From positions 56,619 to 120,618 of the forward strand of contig NZ_JOFS01000021.1 in assembly GCF_000719285.1 (NCBI RefSeq): a DNA stretch of 64,000 bases, written 5' to 3'. This document shows, one piece after another, positions 27,329-34,643 of this stretch. The position numbers and the translations under genes are program-made. The stretch is from Streptomyces bicolor. GTDB lineage: Bacteria; Actinomycetota; Actinomycetes; Streptomycetales; Streptomycetaceae. The notes under the pieces were generated by a model. The model was not told where the DNA came from. It saw only the letters and a program-made list of their open reading frames with translations, and ran no database searches. Position 1 is the stretch's first letter. Each line of letters begins with the position of its first letter.

Positions 27329-27922
27329 ATGACCGTCCTTGAAGACAGGATCGAGATGGCCGACGCCGACGCCAACACCAAGCGCTTGGACGAGTGGTTC
27401 GAGCGCCTTGAGCGGATGCCCGTCCCCGAAGGATTCAGGGTCGAGATCGTCGGGGGCAACGTCTTTATGACGCCGCAGCGGGACACGCACTGGGTAATCA
27501 TCCGCCGAATCGTGCGGGCGCTTGAGGACAGGTTCGGGATGGACGTCAAGGCGTTCTCGGACGTCCGCATCGACTTTCCAGGCCACCAGAACGGCTTCTG
27601 CCCGGACATCGCCTTGCTCACGGACTCGGCGAAGAAGGACGACAAAGGCCACTGGCGTTACCAGGACGTCGAGTTCGTCGCCGAAGTCATCTCCGAGGGC
27701 ACGGCCGCCAACGACTACGGCCCGAAGAAGACCGCCTACGCGGTCGCCGAGGTCCCCGTATACGTCGTCGCCGACCCTTACCAGGGGCGGTGCTACATCT
27801 ACACGGACCCCAAGGACGGCGACTACGAGAGCCGGATGCCGGTGGACTTCGGCACCGACATCGACCTGACCGGCACCGTGGTCGACCTCACCCTGAAGAC
27901 GGACGACTTCCCCCGCGACTGA
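27329..27922 (+). CDS. Uma2-family putative nuclease, copy 1 (197 aa)
   Basis: DUF820/Uma2 protein with a PD-(D/E)XK nuclease-type core: Asp in GFCPDIALL, Glu in VEFVAEVIS, and Lys in NDYGPKKTAYA. The family is greatly expanded in Streptomyces and cyanobacteria; activity and targets are mostly unproven. The ATG at 27329 follows GGAGGAG. The protein is strongly similar to the product of 34644-35231 throughout, including the start MTVL-DRIEMA and the end LTLKTD-FPRD, so the two are recent paralogues. A third, truncated homologue survives at 56357-56461. Confidence 0.88.
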   Translation: MTVLEDRIEMADADANTKRLDEWFERLERMPVPEGFRVEIVGGNVFMTPQRDTHWVIIRRIVRALEDRFGMDVKAFSDVRIDFPGHQNGFCPDIALLTDSAKKDDKGHWRYQDVEFVAEVISEGTAANDYGPKKTAYAVAEVPVYVVADPYQGRCYIYTDPKDGDYESRMPVDFGTDIDLTGTVVDLTLKTDDFPRD

Positions 27923-27945
27923 CCCGCGCACGCTCCGGCGCTCGC

Positions 27946-28887
27946 CTACTTGCTCTCCAGCTTCCCCAGCGGATCGGGGTCCTCCTCCAGCGACGCGACC
28001 GCCGTCTTCCAGCCGGTGTCCTCGGGGTGGAGAGCACTGCGCAGGAAGGCGGAGGTGAGTTGCTGGATGAGGGCGACGCGTGCGGGACTCTCGTCGGTCG
28101 TCTCGGCGACCTCGTACCCGGAGATGCCTCCCAGCGAATGCTCTGCCCCGAACAGCGTGAGCAGGCTCTTGCTTCCCGGGCTGTGGGTGTAGGCGTCGGT
28201 GAACCAGTCCGGTCCGCGAGTGGTCAGGTGGGACCGGTCGTGGTCCCCGGCGACGAGAAGAGCCGGCGTGGTCATGGTGGCGAAGGACGGCCTCATGAAG
28301 GGGAAGTTCTCGGAGGCGAAGGGGGTCAGGTCGTCGCCCAGGCCGGCCATGGCGAGCAGCACACCCGCCTTGACCCGGGGGTCGGACATGTCCTCGCCGG
28401 GAACACCGTCGGAGTCGAGGACTCGCGCGCCCAGCAGCGTGCTCGCCGTCTGAGCTCCCCAGGAGTGACCGGCCACAGCGACGCGGCTGCGGTCGACGCG
28501 CCCGCCCAGGCCCGGCACGGAGGCCTCCAGGGCGTCGAGTCGGTCCAGCACACGCGTGAGGTCCTCGACACGGAAGCGCCAGATCCGCGGCGTACGCGGA
28601 TCCTCGGCGGGGAGGCCGAGCGACCTGGAGTCGAGGTGGGTCGGCTGGAGGACCACGAAGCCCTGGGCGGCCCAGAAGTCCGCAAGCGGGGCGTATCCGT
28701 TCATCGACCAGCCGAAGCCGTGTGAGAAGACGACGACCGGCAGATCGCGGCCGGTCGCGGGTGCGGAAACGCGGACCTGGAGATCTTCGCCGCGGCCCGG
28801 GGCGGACAGCACGACCGGTTTCGCGGATATCACTGTGGCGGGCCCACCCACGATCTTCCGCACGTTCACGGTGTTCGCGTCGGACAT
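27946..28887 (-). CDS. Alpha/beta hydrolase, dienelactone/PAF-acetylhydrolase type (313 aa)
   Basis: The alpha/beta hydrolase core has the oxyanion stretch VVVFSHGFGW (about residue 53), nucleophile elbow GHSWGAQ (about 144) and the catalytic His region GAEHSLGG. There is no signal peptide. GGAGG precedes the ATG at 28887, and longer in-frame extensions are rejected because they cover the divergent TetR gene and its operators. A perfect 8-bp hairpin lies in its 5' leader (28915-28934). It is divergent from a TetR gene with two palindromes between, which suggests induction by a substrate ester. Confidence 0.87.
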   Translation of the reverse strand: MSDANTVNVRKIVGGPATVISAKPVVLSAPGRGEDLQVRVSAPATGRDLPVVVFSHGFGWSMNGYAPLADFWAAQGFVVLQPTHLDSRSLGLPAEDPRTPRIWRFRVEDLTRVLDRLDALEASVPGLGGRVDRSRVAVAGHSWGAQTASTLLGARVLDSDGVPGEDMSDPRVKAGVLLAMAGLGDDLTPFASENFPFMRPSFATMTTPALLVAGDHDRSHLTTRGPDWFTDAYTHSPGSKSLLTLFGAEHSLGGISGYEVAETTDESPARVALIQQLTSAFLRSALHPEDTGWKTAVASLEEDPDPLGKLESK

Positions 28888-28914
28888 GGAAGTACCTCCG
28901 TTGATGGTGATGGA

Positions 28915-28934
28915 CAGACCGGTCCCCCGGTCTG
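28915..28934 (-). other. Hairpin in the leader of the hydrolase gene
   Basis: CAGACCGG and CCGGTCTG form a perfect 8-bp stem with a 4-base loop, 28 bases before the hydrolase start and 16 bases from the first TetR-type palindrome. It could be an RNA leader structure or a further protein site. Confidence 0.5.
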
Positions 28935-28949
28935 CCATCATGGGCGAAA

Positions 28950-28988
28950 CGGAACCTCGTTCCGCAAACGATACGGAACGCTGTTCCG
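28950..28988. promoter_or_regulatory. Two 15-bp palindromes between hydrolase and tetR genes
   Basis: CGGAACCTCGTTCCG (28950-28964) and CGGAACGCTGTTCCG (28974-28988) share perfect 6-bp arms and a 3-base centre, with starts 24 bp apart. They lie in the divergent promoter region and are almost certainly operators of the adjacent TetR protein (29017-29607). Confidence 0.78.
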
Positions 28989-29016
28989 CTTTGGCAATCA
29001 CGGAAGGAGCGCCGCG

Positions 29017-29607
29017 GTGAACGACAGCGGCCGAAGCACGGGGAGCGCCGCCGGCTCCAAGCGCAAGGACGCCCTGCGCAACCAGCAGACCCTGCTGGAC
29101 GCGGCCGCCGCGGTCTTCGTCACCTCGGGCGTGGAAGCCCCGGTGCGCGACATCGCCACCAAGGCCGGTGTCGGGACGGGCACGATCTACCGTCACTTCC
29201 CGACCCGGGCGGACCTGATCATCGCCGTCTACCGCCACCAGGTCGAAGCCTGCGCCGAAGCCGGGCCGGACCTGCTGACGACCAGCCCGACACCGCACGC
29301 CGCCCTGGAACAGTGGGTCGACCTCTTCGTCGACTTCCTGGTCACCAAGCACGGCCTCGCAGCCGCGCTGCGGACCGACAGCTGCGGTTTCGAGACGCTG
29401 CACGCCTACTTCCTCGACCGCCTGCTGCCGGTGTGCACCCGACTCCTCGACGCTGCCGCCGCCTCCGGCGAGATCCGCCCCGGCATCGACGCCTACCAGC
29501 TCATGCGCGGCATCGGAAACCTCTGCATCGGCGCGGAGAACGACCCCCGCTACGACGCACGCCACCTTGTCGCGCTCCTCGTCGCCGGGCTACGCCAACC
29601 GAGCTGA
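29017..29607 (+). CDS. TetR-family regulator (196 aa)
   Basis: The helix-turn-helix lies at about residues 40-62 (VRDIATKAGVGTGTIYRHFP, then TRADLI), followed by the SbtR-type C-terminal domain common in actinobacteria (VDLFVDFLVTKHGLAAALRT, LDAAAASGEIRPGIDAYQLM). The GTG start follows GGAAGGAG. It is divergent from the alpha/beta hydrolase gene with two identical-type palindromes between, so it is most likely an autoregulated repressor of that hydrolase. Its 3' end overlaps the convergent gene (29590-30027) by 18 bases. Confidence 0.9.
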   Translation: MNDSGRSTGSAAGSKRKDALRNQQTLLDAAAAVFVTSGVEAPVRDIATKAGVGTGTIYRHFPTRADLIIAVYRHQVEACAEAGPDLLTTSPTPHAALEQWVDLFVDFLVTKHGLAAALRTDSCGFETLHAYFLDRLLPVCTRLLDAAAASGEIRPGIDAYQLMRGIGNLCIGAENDPRYDARHLVALLVAGLRQPS

Positions 29608-30027
29608 CCGCTGCCCTGTGCCGACGCTCGTCCCCACCACTCCGTGCAGCAATTCACCGTCGACGAAAGGCACTTCCTCCGTCGGCATCGACCGCCACTC
29701 CAGCGGCCAGGTGACGCCGGTCAGGGCCGGTACACCCACGTACGCCGAGTAGCCGACGGCGCGCGTCAGGGTGCGTACGCCTGTGGGCCAGCGGTGGGTG
29801 GTGGCGGTTTGCGGGGGCAACAGGAAGTACAGGTACCGCTCGCCGGTCAGCTCACGGATGATCGGCCCCGCGTCGAATTGTGTGCGCAGGAGAAGTTCGG
29901 CGGCGGTGCGCTCTGCCTGGGCGCCTTTCATGCGTACGGCGTCGAAGTGGATGCCCGCGTGTCGGAGGGCGTGACCGGTGTCGGGGATCCAGGTGGGGAG
30001 CCAGGGGTTGGTGATTTTCTCGTTCAT
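29590..30027 (-). CDS. Conserved hypothetical protein (145 aa)
   Basis: Not assigned to a known function. It begins MNEKITNPWLPTWIPDTGHA and contains a core with YLYFLLPPQTATTHRWPTGV and VGVPALTGVTWPLEWRS. Similar Streptomyces proteins start the same way and appear near WhiJ-like regulators; that recollection is not checked. No membrane segment or signal is visible. It is divergent from the WhiJ-like gene at 30111 with an 83-base shared promoter region, so it is probably part of the same regulatory unit. Confidence 0.75.
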   Translation of the reverse strand: MNEKITNPWLPTWIPDTGHALRHAGIHFDAVRMKGAQAERTAAELLLRTQFDAGPIIRELTGERYLYFLLPPQTATTHRWPTGVRTLTRAVGYSAYVGVPALTGVTWPLEWRSMPTEEVPFVDGELLHGVVGTSVGTGQRSARLA

Positions 30028-30110
30028 GCCGCAAATGCAACCGGCTGCTTACATACTGTGACCAGGGGTTTGGGGTGGTGGTGCGGGGTTGTGCAGTTGG
30101 GGAGGTGCGT

Positions 30111-30920
30111 GTGCGTTCCGGTGATCGAGGGTCGGAGTCGTTCGGTGCGCTGCTGAGGTTCTTTCGCGAGCGGGCCGGGATGACGCAGGAGGGGTTGGCG
30201 AAGCACGTCGGATACTCCAAGTCGCAGGTGGCGATGGTGGAGCGGGGTGAGCGGTCGCCGAAGGGGAAGTTCGTCGAGATCGCGGACCAGGTGCTGGGTG
30301 CACAGGGTGCACTGCTGGTGCTGGCGGAGAAGGAGTTCGGGAACAAGGGGCTCCGGCCGTGGACCGAGGACTACTTGGCTGAGGAGCGGAGGGCCTCGGC
30401 CCTGCATGTGTACCAGACCCATCTGATCCCCGATTCGATCCAGACCGAGGGGTACGCCCGGGCCGTCTTCACCTCGAACCGCTGCCCGACCTTGGACGAC
30501 GAGGAGATTGACAGGCGCGTGGCTTCCCGTCTGGAGCGCCAACAGCTCTTCACGCGCAAGCCCGCCCCGACCATCAGTTACGTACTTGAAGAGGCAGTGC
30601 TCACACGGCCGTTGGGCGGCACGGCCACTCTGAAGGAACAGCTGCACCATGTCTTGGCAATCGGCGAGCTGCGGCACGTCGAGATCCAAGTCATGCCACA
30701 CAACCGGCACGACCACGCGGGGCTCGCCGGTCGCATGAGCCTCCTGGAGACCGCCGATCGTCACCAGCTCGCCTACGTCGAAGGCCATCGAGGAGGCTAT
30801 TTCGTCAGCGAACAACCCGACGTGGGGGACCTGTTCGGCAAATATGGCATTCTGCGGGCGCAGGCTCTCTCACCCGAAGAGTCCGCGAAGTTGATCGAAA
30901 AGGTGGCGCAGGACCTATGA
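30111..30920 (+). CDS. WhiJ-like XRE regulator with DUF5753 domain, locus 1 (269 aa)
   Basis: The N-terminal XRE helix-turn-helix (FGALLRFFRERAGMTQEGLA and following, about residues 12-65) is followed by a DUF5753 C-terminal domain (HLIPDSIQTEGYARAVF, LTRPLGG, EIQVMPHNRHDHAGLAGR). WhiJ-type proteins control development and antibiotic production in Streptomyces and work with a small DUF397 partner. The GTG at 30111 is chosen because GGAGG lies five bases before it. The stop overlaps the DUF397 start (ATGA). A second copy of this module lies at 53182-54844. Confidence 0.92.
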   Translation: MRSGDRGSESFGALLRFFRERAGMTQEGLAKHVGYSKSQVAMVERGERSPKGKFVEIADQVLGAQGALLVLAEKEFGNKGLRPWTEDYLAEERRASALHVYQTHLIPDSIQTEGYARAVFTSNRCPTLDDEEIDRRVASRLERQQLFTRKPAPTISYVLEEAVLTRPLGGTATLKEQLHHVLAIGELRHVEIQVMPHNRHDHAGLAGRMSLLETADRHQLAYVEGHRGGYFVSEQPDVGDLFGKYGILRAQALSPEESAKLIEKVAQDL

Positions 30921-31099
30921 GCACCGACCTCCACTGGAGCAAGAGCAGCTATAGCGACGGCGAGGGCGAGTGCGTCGAAGTAGCCCTCACCCCCACCACC
31001 ATCCACATCCGCGACTCCAAGTCCCCCACAGACAACGGACCGGAGGCCGTCCAGATAGCCCCCACCACCTGGACGACCTTCCTCAACTCCCTGCTCTAG
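30917..31099 (+). CDS. DUF397 protein partner of WhiJ-like regulator, locus 1 (60 aa)
   Basis: Small protein with the DUF397 pattern: LHWSKSSYSDGEGECVEVAL, then IHIRDSKSP and a C-terminal TWTTFLNSL. DUF397 proteins bind or modulate the WhiJ-like protein encoded immediately upstream. The ATG overlaps the regulator's stop by four bases, so translation is coupled. Its TAG stop shares the palindromic bases CTAG (31096-31099) with the stop of the convergent gene, which leaves no intergenic space. Confidence 0.92.
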   Translation: MSTDLHWSKSSYSDGEGECVEVALTPTTIHIRDSKSPTDNGPEAVQIAPTTWTTFLNSLL

Positions 31100-32031
31100 A
31101 ACATCCCGTTGTCATTCGCGGACGTGGCCGGCACATCCTGGATCACATCCCAGTGCTCCACGATCTTCCCGCCCCGCACCCGGAACAGATCCACGATCGC
31201 CTGCCCCCGCTCCCCCGGCGCGTTCACGTAGTGGCTGTGCACCGCCACCAGGTCGCCCTCGGCGATCACCCGCTTCGGCGTGACCTTCAGCTGCGGGAAC
31301 GCGGCGAAGTACCCGCCCAGCCCGGCCTTGACGCCCTCCACACCGTCCGCGATCGCCGGGTTGTGCTGGTGGTACTCGGGCCCCCAGTACCGGTCGACGG
31401 CGGACAGGTCCTTCTGAACGAGCAGTTGGTCGAACGCCTTGGTGACGAGCCGCTTGTTGTACGCGGTCAGCCACCCCGGCCCCGGCTGGGTGGTCCGCGG
31501 CCAACTCTCCGTCGAGAACATGTCGTTGCCGTTGGCCGTGGTCGCGGGCACCTCCTGGCCCACGTCCCAGTGCTCGGCGATCCTCCCGCCCTGGAAGCGG
31601 AAGATGTCGACGACCGCCATGCCCCGCGTGCCCGGCGTCATCACCACGTTCGAGTGGACCAGCACCAGGTCGCCCTCGGAGATGACCCGCTTGACGTCGT
31701 ACTCGGCGTCCGGGAACTGCTGGTGGATGGCGACGCCCAGGTTCTTCAGCGTCTCCGCCCCGTCCGGCGCGAGCGGGTTGTGCTGGATGTAGTCCGGGCG
31801 GACGTACCGGTCGACGACCTCCGTGTCGCCCTGCTCGAACACGCCCTTGAGGACGCGGACGGTGACGGACTTCTGGTAGCCGAGGCGGGCTGAGTCGCCG
31901 TAGCCGAAGGCGACGTGCCCGGTGGCGGCGGCCGGCGCGGACGCCACGGCGGGCACGGCGGCGGCGCCGAGCAGGGCCGAGGCGGCCATGACGGCGACGA
32001 GCGCCTTGCGGACGGGTGTGGTGGGGGGCAT
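31096..32031 (-). CDS. Secreted protein with two tandem SnoaL-like/NTF2 domains (311 aa)
   Basis: The signal peptide (VAVMAASALLGAAAVPAVASAPA) is followed by two homologous NTF2-fold halves. The repeats align at VVDRYVRPDYIQHNPLAPDG / AVDRYWGPEYHQHNPAIADG and VKRVISEGDLVLVHSN / PKRVIAEGDLVAVHSH, and both end in EHWDV-Q-VPAT. The halves keep an Asp/His-rich pocket resembling polyketide cyclase or SnoaL-like enzymes. Most such proteins are single-domain and cytoplasmic; an exported two-domain form is uncommon. The function is unknown, and aldol-type cyclase activity is only a fold-based suggestion. It is convergent with the DUF397 gene and divergent from the aldo/keto reductase. Confidence 0.83.
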   Translation of the reverse strand: MPPTTPVRKALVAVMAASALLGAAAVPAVASAPAAATGHVAFGYGDSARLGYQKSVTVRVLKGVFEQGDTEVVDRYVRPDYIQHNPLAPDGAETLKNLGVAIHQQFPDAEYDVKRVISEGDLVLVHSNVVMTPGTRGMAVVDIFRFQGGRIAEHWDVGQEVPATTANGNDMFSTESWPRTTQPGPGWLTAYNKRLVTKAFDQLLVQKDLSAVDRYWGPEYHQHNPAIADGVEGVKAGLGGYFAAFPQLKVTPKRVIAEGDLVAVHSHYVNAPGERGQAIVDLFRVRGGKIVEHWDVIQDVPATSANDNGMF

Positions 32032-32118
32032 GAGGCTCTCTTTCCAAGCAGGGGCCACGAGATCGCGAGATCCGGCGCAATATTGAAAGTTCAAGCTGAC
32101 ACTTCCCACAGGTAAGCA

Positions 32119-32133
32119 CTAACCAACAGTTAG
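32119..32133. promoter_or_regulatory. Inverted repeat in the SnoaL / aldo-keto reductase divergent region
   Basis: CTAAC-CAACA-GTTAG has perfect 5-bp arms. The GTTAGCGT element recurs at 32169-32176, where it overlaps the -10 box of the reductase. It may be a regulator site shared by the divergent genes. No regulator is encoded next to it. Confidence 0.4.
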
Positions 32134-32184
32134 CGTCAAGATCCCTTGCCTAGAGCGCACTCCACGCGGTTAGCGTGCATATCC

Positions 32185-33177
32185 ATGGAGTACACGCAGC
32201 TCGGACGCACGGGACTCAAGGTCAGCAGGCTCGTCCTCGGCACCATGAACTTCGGTCCGCAGACAGACGAAGCCGACAGTCACTCGATCATGGACGCGGC
32301 GCTGGACGCGGGCATCAACTTCTTCGACACCGCCAACGTGTACGGCTGGGGCGAGAACAAGGGCCGTACCGAGACGATCATCGGCAACTGGTTCGCCAAG
32401 GGCGGCGAGCGGCGCGAGAAGGTCGTCCTCGCCACCAAGGTGTACGGCAACATGGGGCCGGACGGCGCGGCGTGGCCCAACCACGACAAGCTCTCGGCGG
32501 TGAACATCCGGCGCGCCGTCGATGCATCGCTCAAGCGGCTGAAGACCGACTACATCGACGTCTACCAGTTCCATCACGTCGACCGTGCCACCCCGTTCGA
32601 GGAGATCTGGCAGGCCATCGACGTCCTCGTCCAGCAGGGCAAGATCCTGTACGCCGGCTCCTCCAACTTCCCCGGCTACAAGATCGCCCAGGCCAACGAG
32701 ATAGCCGCCCGGCGCGGCGGCACCATCGGCCTCGTCAGCGAGCAGTGCCTCTACAACCTCTTCGAGCGCCGCGCCGAGATGGAGGTCATCCCGGCCGCGC
32801 AGGACTACGGGCTGGGCGTCATTCCCTGGTCGCCGCTGCACGGCGGCCTGCTCGGCGGCGTCATCAAGAAGGAGGTCGAGGGCGGGCGGCGCAGCTCGGG
32901 GCGGGCCGCCGAGGTCCTCGCCGACCCCGCCGTACGGGCGCAGATCCAGGCGTACGAGGACCTGCTCGACAAGCACGGCCTGGAGCCCGGCGAGGCCGCC
33001 CTGGCCTGGCTGCTCACCCGCCCGGGCGTGACCGGCCCGATCGTCGGCCCGCGCACGGCCGAGCAGCTGGAGTCCGCACTGAGTGCGGCGGAACTGGAAC
33101 TGAGCGAGGAGCTGCTGGCGGGACTGGACGAGGTGTTCCCAGGCCCGGGGCCGTCCCCGGAGGCGTTCGCCTGGTAA
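32185..33177 (+). CDS. Aldo/keto reductase (330 aa)
   Basis: NADPH-dependent (beta/alpha)8-barrel reductase of the YghZ/Tas-like branch. It begins MEYTQLGRTGLKVSRLVLGT. The catalytic tetrad comes from FFDTANVYGWGENKGRTE (Asp, Tyr), LATKVYG (Lys) and YQFHHVDRATPFEE (His). The C terminus contains GPIVGPRTAEQLESAL, which binds NADPH phosphate. There is no ribosome-binding site. The -10 box TAGCGT at 32171-32176 ends eight bases before the ATG, so the transcript is probably leaderless. Repeat copy B lies directly downstream and may be its terminator. Confidence 0.92.
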   Translation: MEYTQLGRTGLKVSRLVLGTMNFGPQTDEADSHSIMDAALDAGINFFDTANVYGWGENKGRTETIIGNWFAKGGERREKVVLATKVYGNMGPDGAAWPNHDKLSAVNIRRAVDASLKRLKTDYIDVYQFHHVDRATPFEEIWQAIDVLVQQGKILYAGSSNFPGYKIAQANEIAARRGGTIGLVSEQCLYNLFERRAEMEVIPAAQDYGLGVIPWSPLHGGLLGGVIKKEVEGGRRSSGRAAEVLADPAVRAQIQAYEDLLDKHGLEPGEAALAWLLTRPGVTGPIVGPRTAEQLESALSAAELELSEELLAGLDEVFPGPGPSPEAFAW

Positions 33178-33197
33178 CACAGGGTAAGTGCAACGCC

Positions 33198-33270
33198 CGG
33201 GGGGCGCGGGGCTGGTCTCGACATGCGGCTCCGCCGCGTGGGCGCGACCAGCCACAGACGGCCCGCGGCC
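33198..33270. repeat. 72-bp intergenic repeat, copy B (inverted)
   Basis: Reverse orientation relative to copies A and C. Read on the minus strand it runs GTGGCTGGTCGCGCCCACG, then the hairpin GCGGC-GGA-GCCGC, then CAGCCCCGCGCCCC. It lies just after the aldo/keto reductase stop and may end its transcript. Confidence 0.75.
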
Positions 33271-33313
33271 GACAACGCCCCGCAGCCGTACGGCGATCCG
33301 CAGTTCCTCGGCA

Positions 33314-33403
33314 CTACCTACCGAGCGCCGCCGCCAACGCCACCACGACAAACATCAACACAAGCGCACCGGCCATGATCCGGTTCCGGGTTTTCGGGTC
33401 CAC
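33314..33403 (-). CDS. Small single-span membrane peptide (29 aa)
   Basis: GTG at 33403 starts MDPKTRNRIMAGALVLMFVV, continuing to a short helix that ends AALGR before TAG. This gives a basic N terminus, one membrane span and no other domain. On the minus strand the -10 box TAGGCT ends exactly seven bases before the GTG, the spacing of the other leaderless genes here, which supports real expression. Very similar short peptides seem conserved in Streptomyces, but that is from memory. It lies between the 2'-5' RNA ligase-like gene and repeat copy B. Function unknown. Confidence 0.6.
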   Translation of the reverse strand: MDPKTRNRIMAGALVLMFVVVALAAALGR

Positions 33404-33413
33404 GACATCGAGC

Positions 33414-33986
33414 CTAACCGGCCCCCTCGAGCGGCCATCGGGCGACCGCCTCGTAGCGGGGCTGCTCGCCCTCGACCCCCGACTTCGGCAGATTGCTCCG
33501 CACGAGCACCAGCTCGGTCACCGTCCAGGCCCGGCTGGTGAACTCGTCGAGGGCCGCGACATACGGCCGTACGTCCACCGCCGACCGGCTCCTGGCCACG
33601 GTCAGGTGGGCCTTGTACCGCCGGTGCTCCCCCATCGGCACCCCGGCCTTGCGCGCCGCCGCCTCGCTGCGGTCCGCCAGCAGCCGCAGGGGCGCCAGGT
33701 CACCCTCCGCGCCCGCCCACAGGGCCCGCCCGTGCCCGAACTGACCGCCGCCGCTGAGCGCCAGCCGGAAGGGCGGCGTACGGTGCGCGGCGCGCTCCAG
33801 GCGGGCCGACAGGTCGGGTACGAGGTCGTCGTCGACCTCGCCGTAGAAGGCGAGGGTGAAGTGCCAGCCGGGGCGGCCGGTCCAGCGCAGCCGGTCCGCG
33901 CCGGGCAGCTTCCTCAACTCGGCGACTTCGGCGGCCAGTTCATGGGTCACGTCCTCCGGGGGCAACACGGCGGCGAAGAGTCTCAT
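33414..33986 (-). CDS. thpR: RNA 2',3'-cyclic phosphodiesterase / 2'-5' RNA ligase family (190 aa)
   Basis: 2H-phosphoesterase with the two catalytic motifs HFTLAF (about residues 43-48) and HLTVARSRS (about 124-132), each with His-X-Thr, in the usual two-lobed fold. The start MRLFAAVLPPEDVTHEL is family-typical. Members open 2',3'-cyclic phosphates on RNA ends and can join 2'-5' bonds in vitro; the cellular substrate is usually unknown. It is divergent from a GNAT gene with only 26 bases between starts. An RNA-end enzyme in a genome with a Y-RNA-like element is worth noting, but they are 18 kb apart. Confidence 0.88.
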   Translation of the reverse strand: MRLFAAVLPPEDVTHELAAEVAELRKLPGADRLRWTGRPGWHFTLAFYGEVDDDLVPDLSARLERAAHRTPPFRLALSGGGQFGHGRALWAGAEGDLAPLRLLADRSEAAARKAGVPMGEHRRYKAHLTVARSRSAVDVRPYVAALDEFTSRAWTVTELVLVRSNLPKSGVEGEQPRYEAVARWPLEGAG

Positions 33987-34012
33987 GGGATCAAGCCTGG
34001 CACCATGAGGGG

Positions 34013-34555
34013 ATGGAGATCACCATCCGGGACGGCGGACCCGGCGACATCCCCGCGATACTCGGCATGCTCGACAGCTGCGTGGAGTGGCTGGTCGCGC
34101 AGGGGCGCCCGGGGCAGTGGGGGACGAAGCCGCTGTCGCAGAGCCCGAAGACCGTGGAGTCGGTGACCCGTGCCGTGGACGAGGGTGACGTCTTCATCGC
34201 CGAGGTCGGCGACGTGCCCGCCGCGACCCTCACCCTCGGCCACTCGCCCGGCCCCTATCTGGCGCACCTCCCCCCGCCCGGCGAGCCCGAGCGCTACATC
34301 CACTGGCTCGCCTCCGACCGCCGCTTCAAGGGCCACGGCGTGGGCGGCGCCCTGCTCGCGCACGCCGCCGAGGTGACCCGGCGGTCGGGTGTCTCGCTGC
34401 TGCGGGTGGACTGCTACGCGGGCGACGACGGCAGGCTCGTCCGCTACTACGAGAGCAACGGCTTCGTGCGCACCGAGACCTACCTGGGGAAGGACGACTG
34501 GCCGGGGCAGGTGCTGGCGCGGCGGGTCCAGGGCCTGTCCGGCGGGCGGCAGTGA
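34013..34555 (+). CDS. GNAT-family N-acetyltransferase (180 aa)
   Basis: Single GNAT domain. The acetyl-CoA pyrophosphate loop is in WLASDRRFKGHGVGGALLAH (Arg/Gly-X-Gly-X-Gly/Ala, about residues 103-122), followed by LLRVDCYAGDDGRLVRYYES and NGFVRTETYLG at the C-terminal strand. The start lies 26 bases from the divergent RNA ligase-like gene, leaving little room for two separate promoters. Substrate unknown. Confidence 0.87.
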   Translation: MEITIRDGGPGDIPAILGMLDSCVEWLVAQGRPGQWGTKPLSQSPKTVESVTRAVDEGDVFIAEVGDVPAATLTLGHSPGPYLAHLPPPGEPERYIHWLASDRRFKGHGVGGALLAHAAEVTRRSGVSLLRVDCYAGDDGRLVRYYESNGFVRTETYLGKDDWPGQVLARRVQGLSGGRQ

Positions 34556-34567
34556 CCATGGCCACAC

Positions 34568-34643
34568 GTGTCCCGGTCACCGTGCGTATCGTTGTACTGC
34601 GCGGCTGCACTCGTCCGAGGAGCAGCCGGGGAGGAGCGCCACG
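34568..34643 (+). promoter_or_regulatory. Conserved leader of Uma2 gene 2, with compensatory hairpin
   Basis: Nearly the same as 27253-27328. GGCTGC (34603-34608) pairs with GCAGCC (34622-34627). The inner bases differ from copy 1 yet still pair: CTCG with CGAG here against CAC with GTG there. The hairpin directly precedes GGGGAGGAG. Confidence 0.7.
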
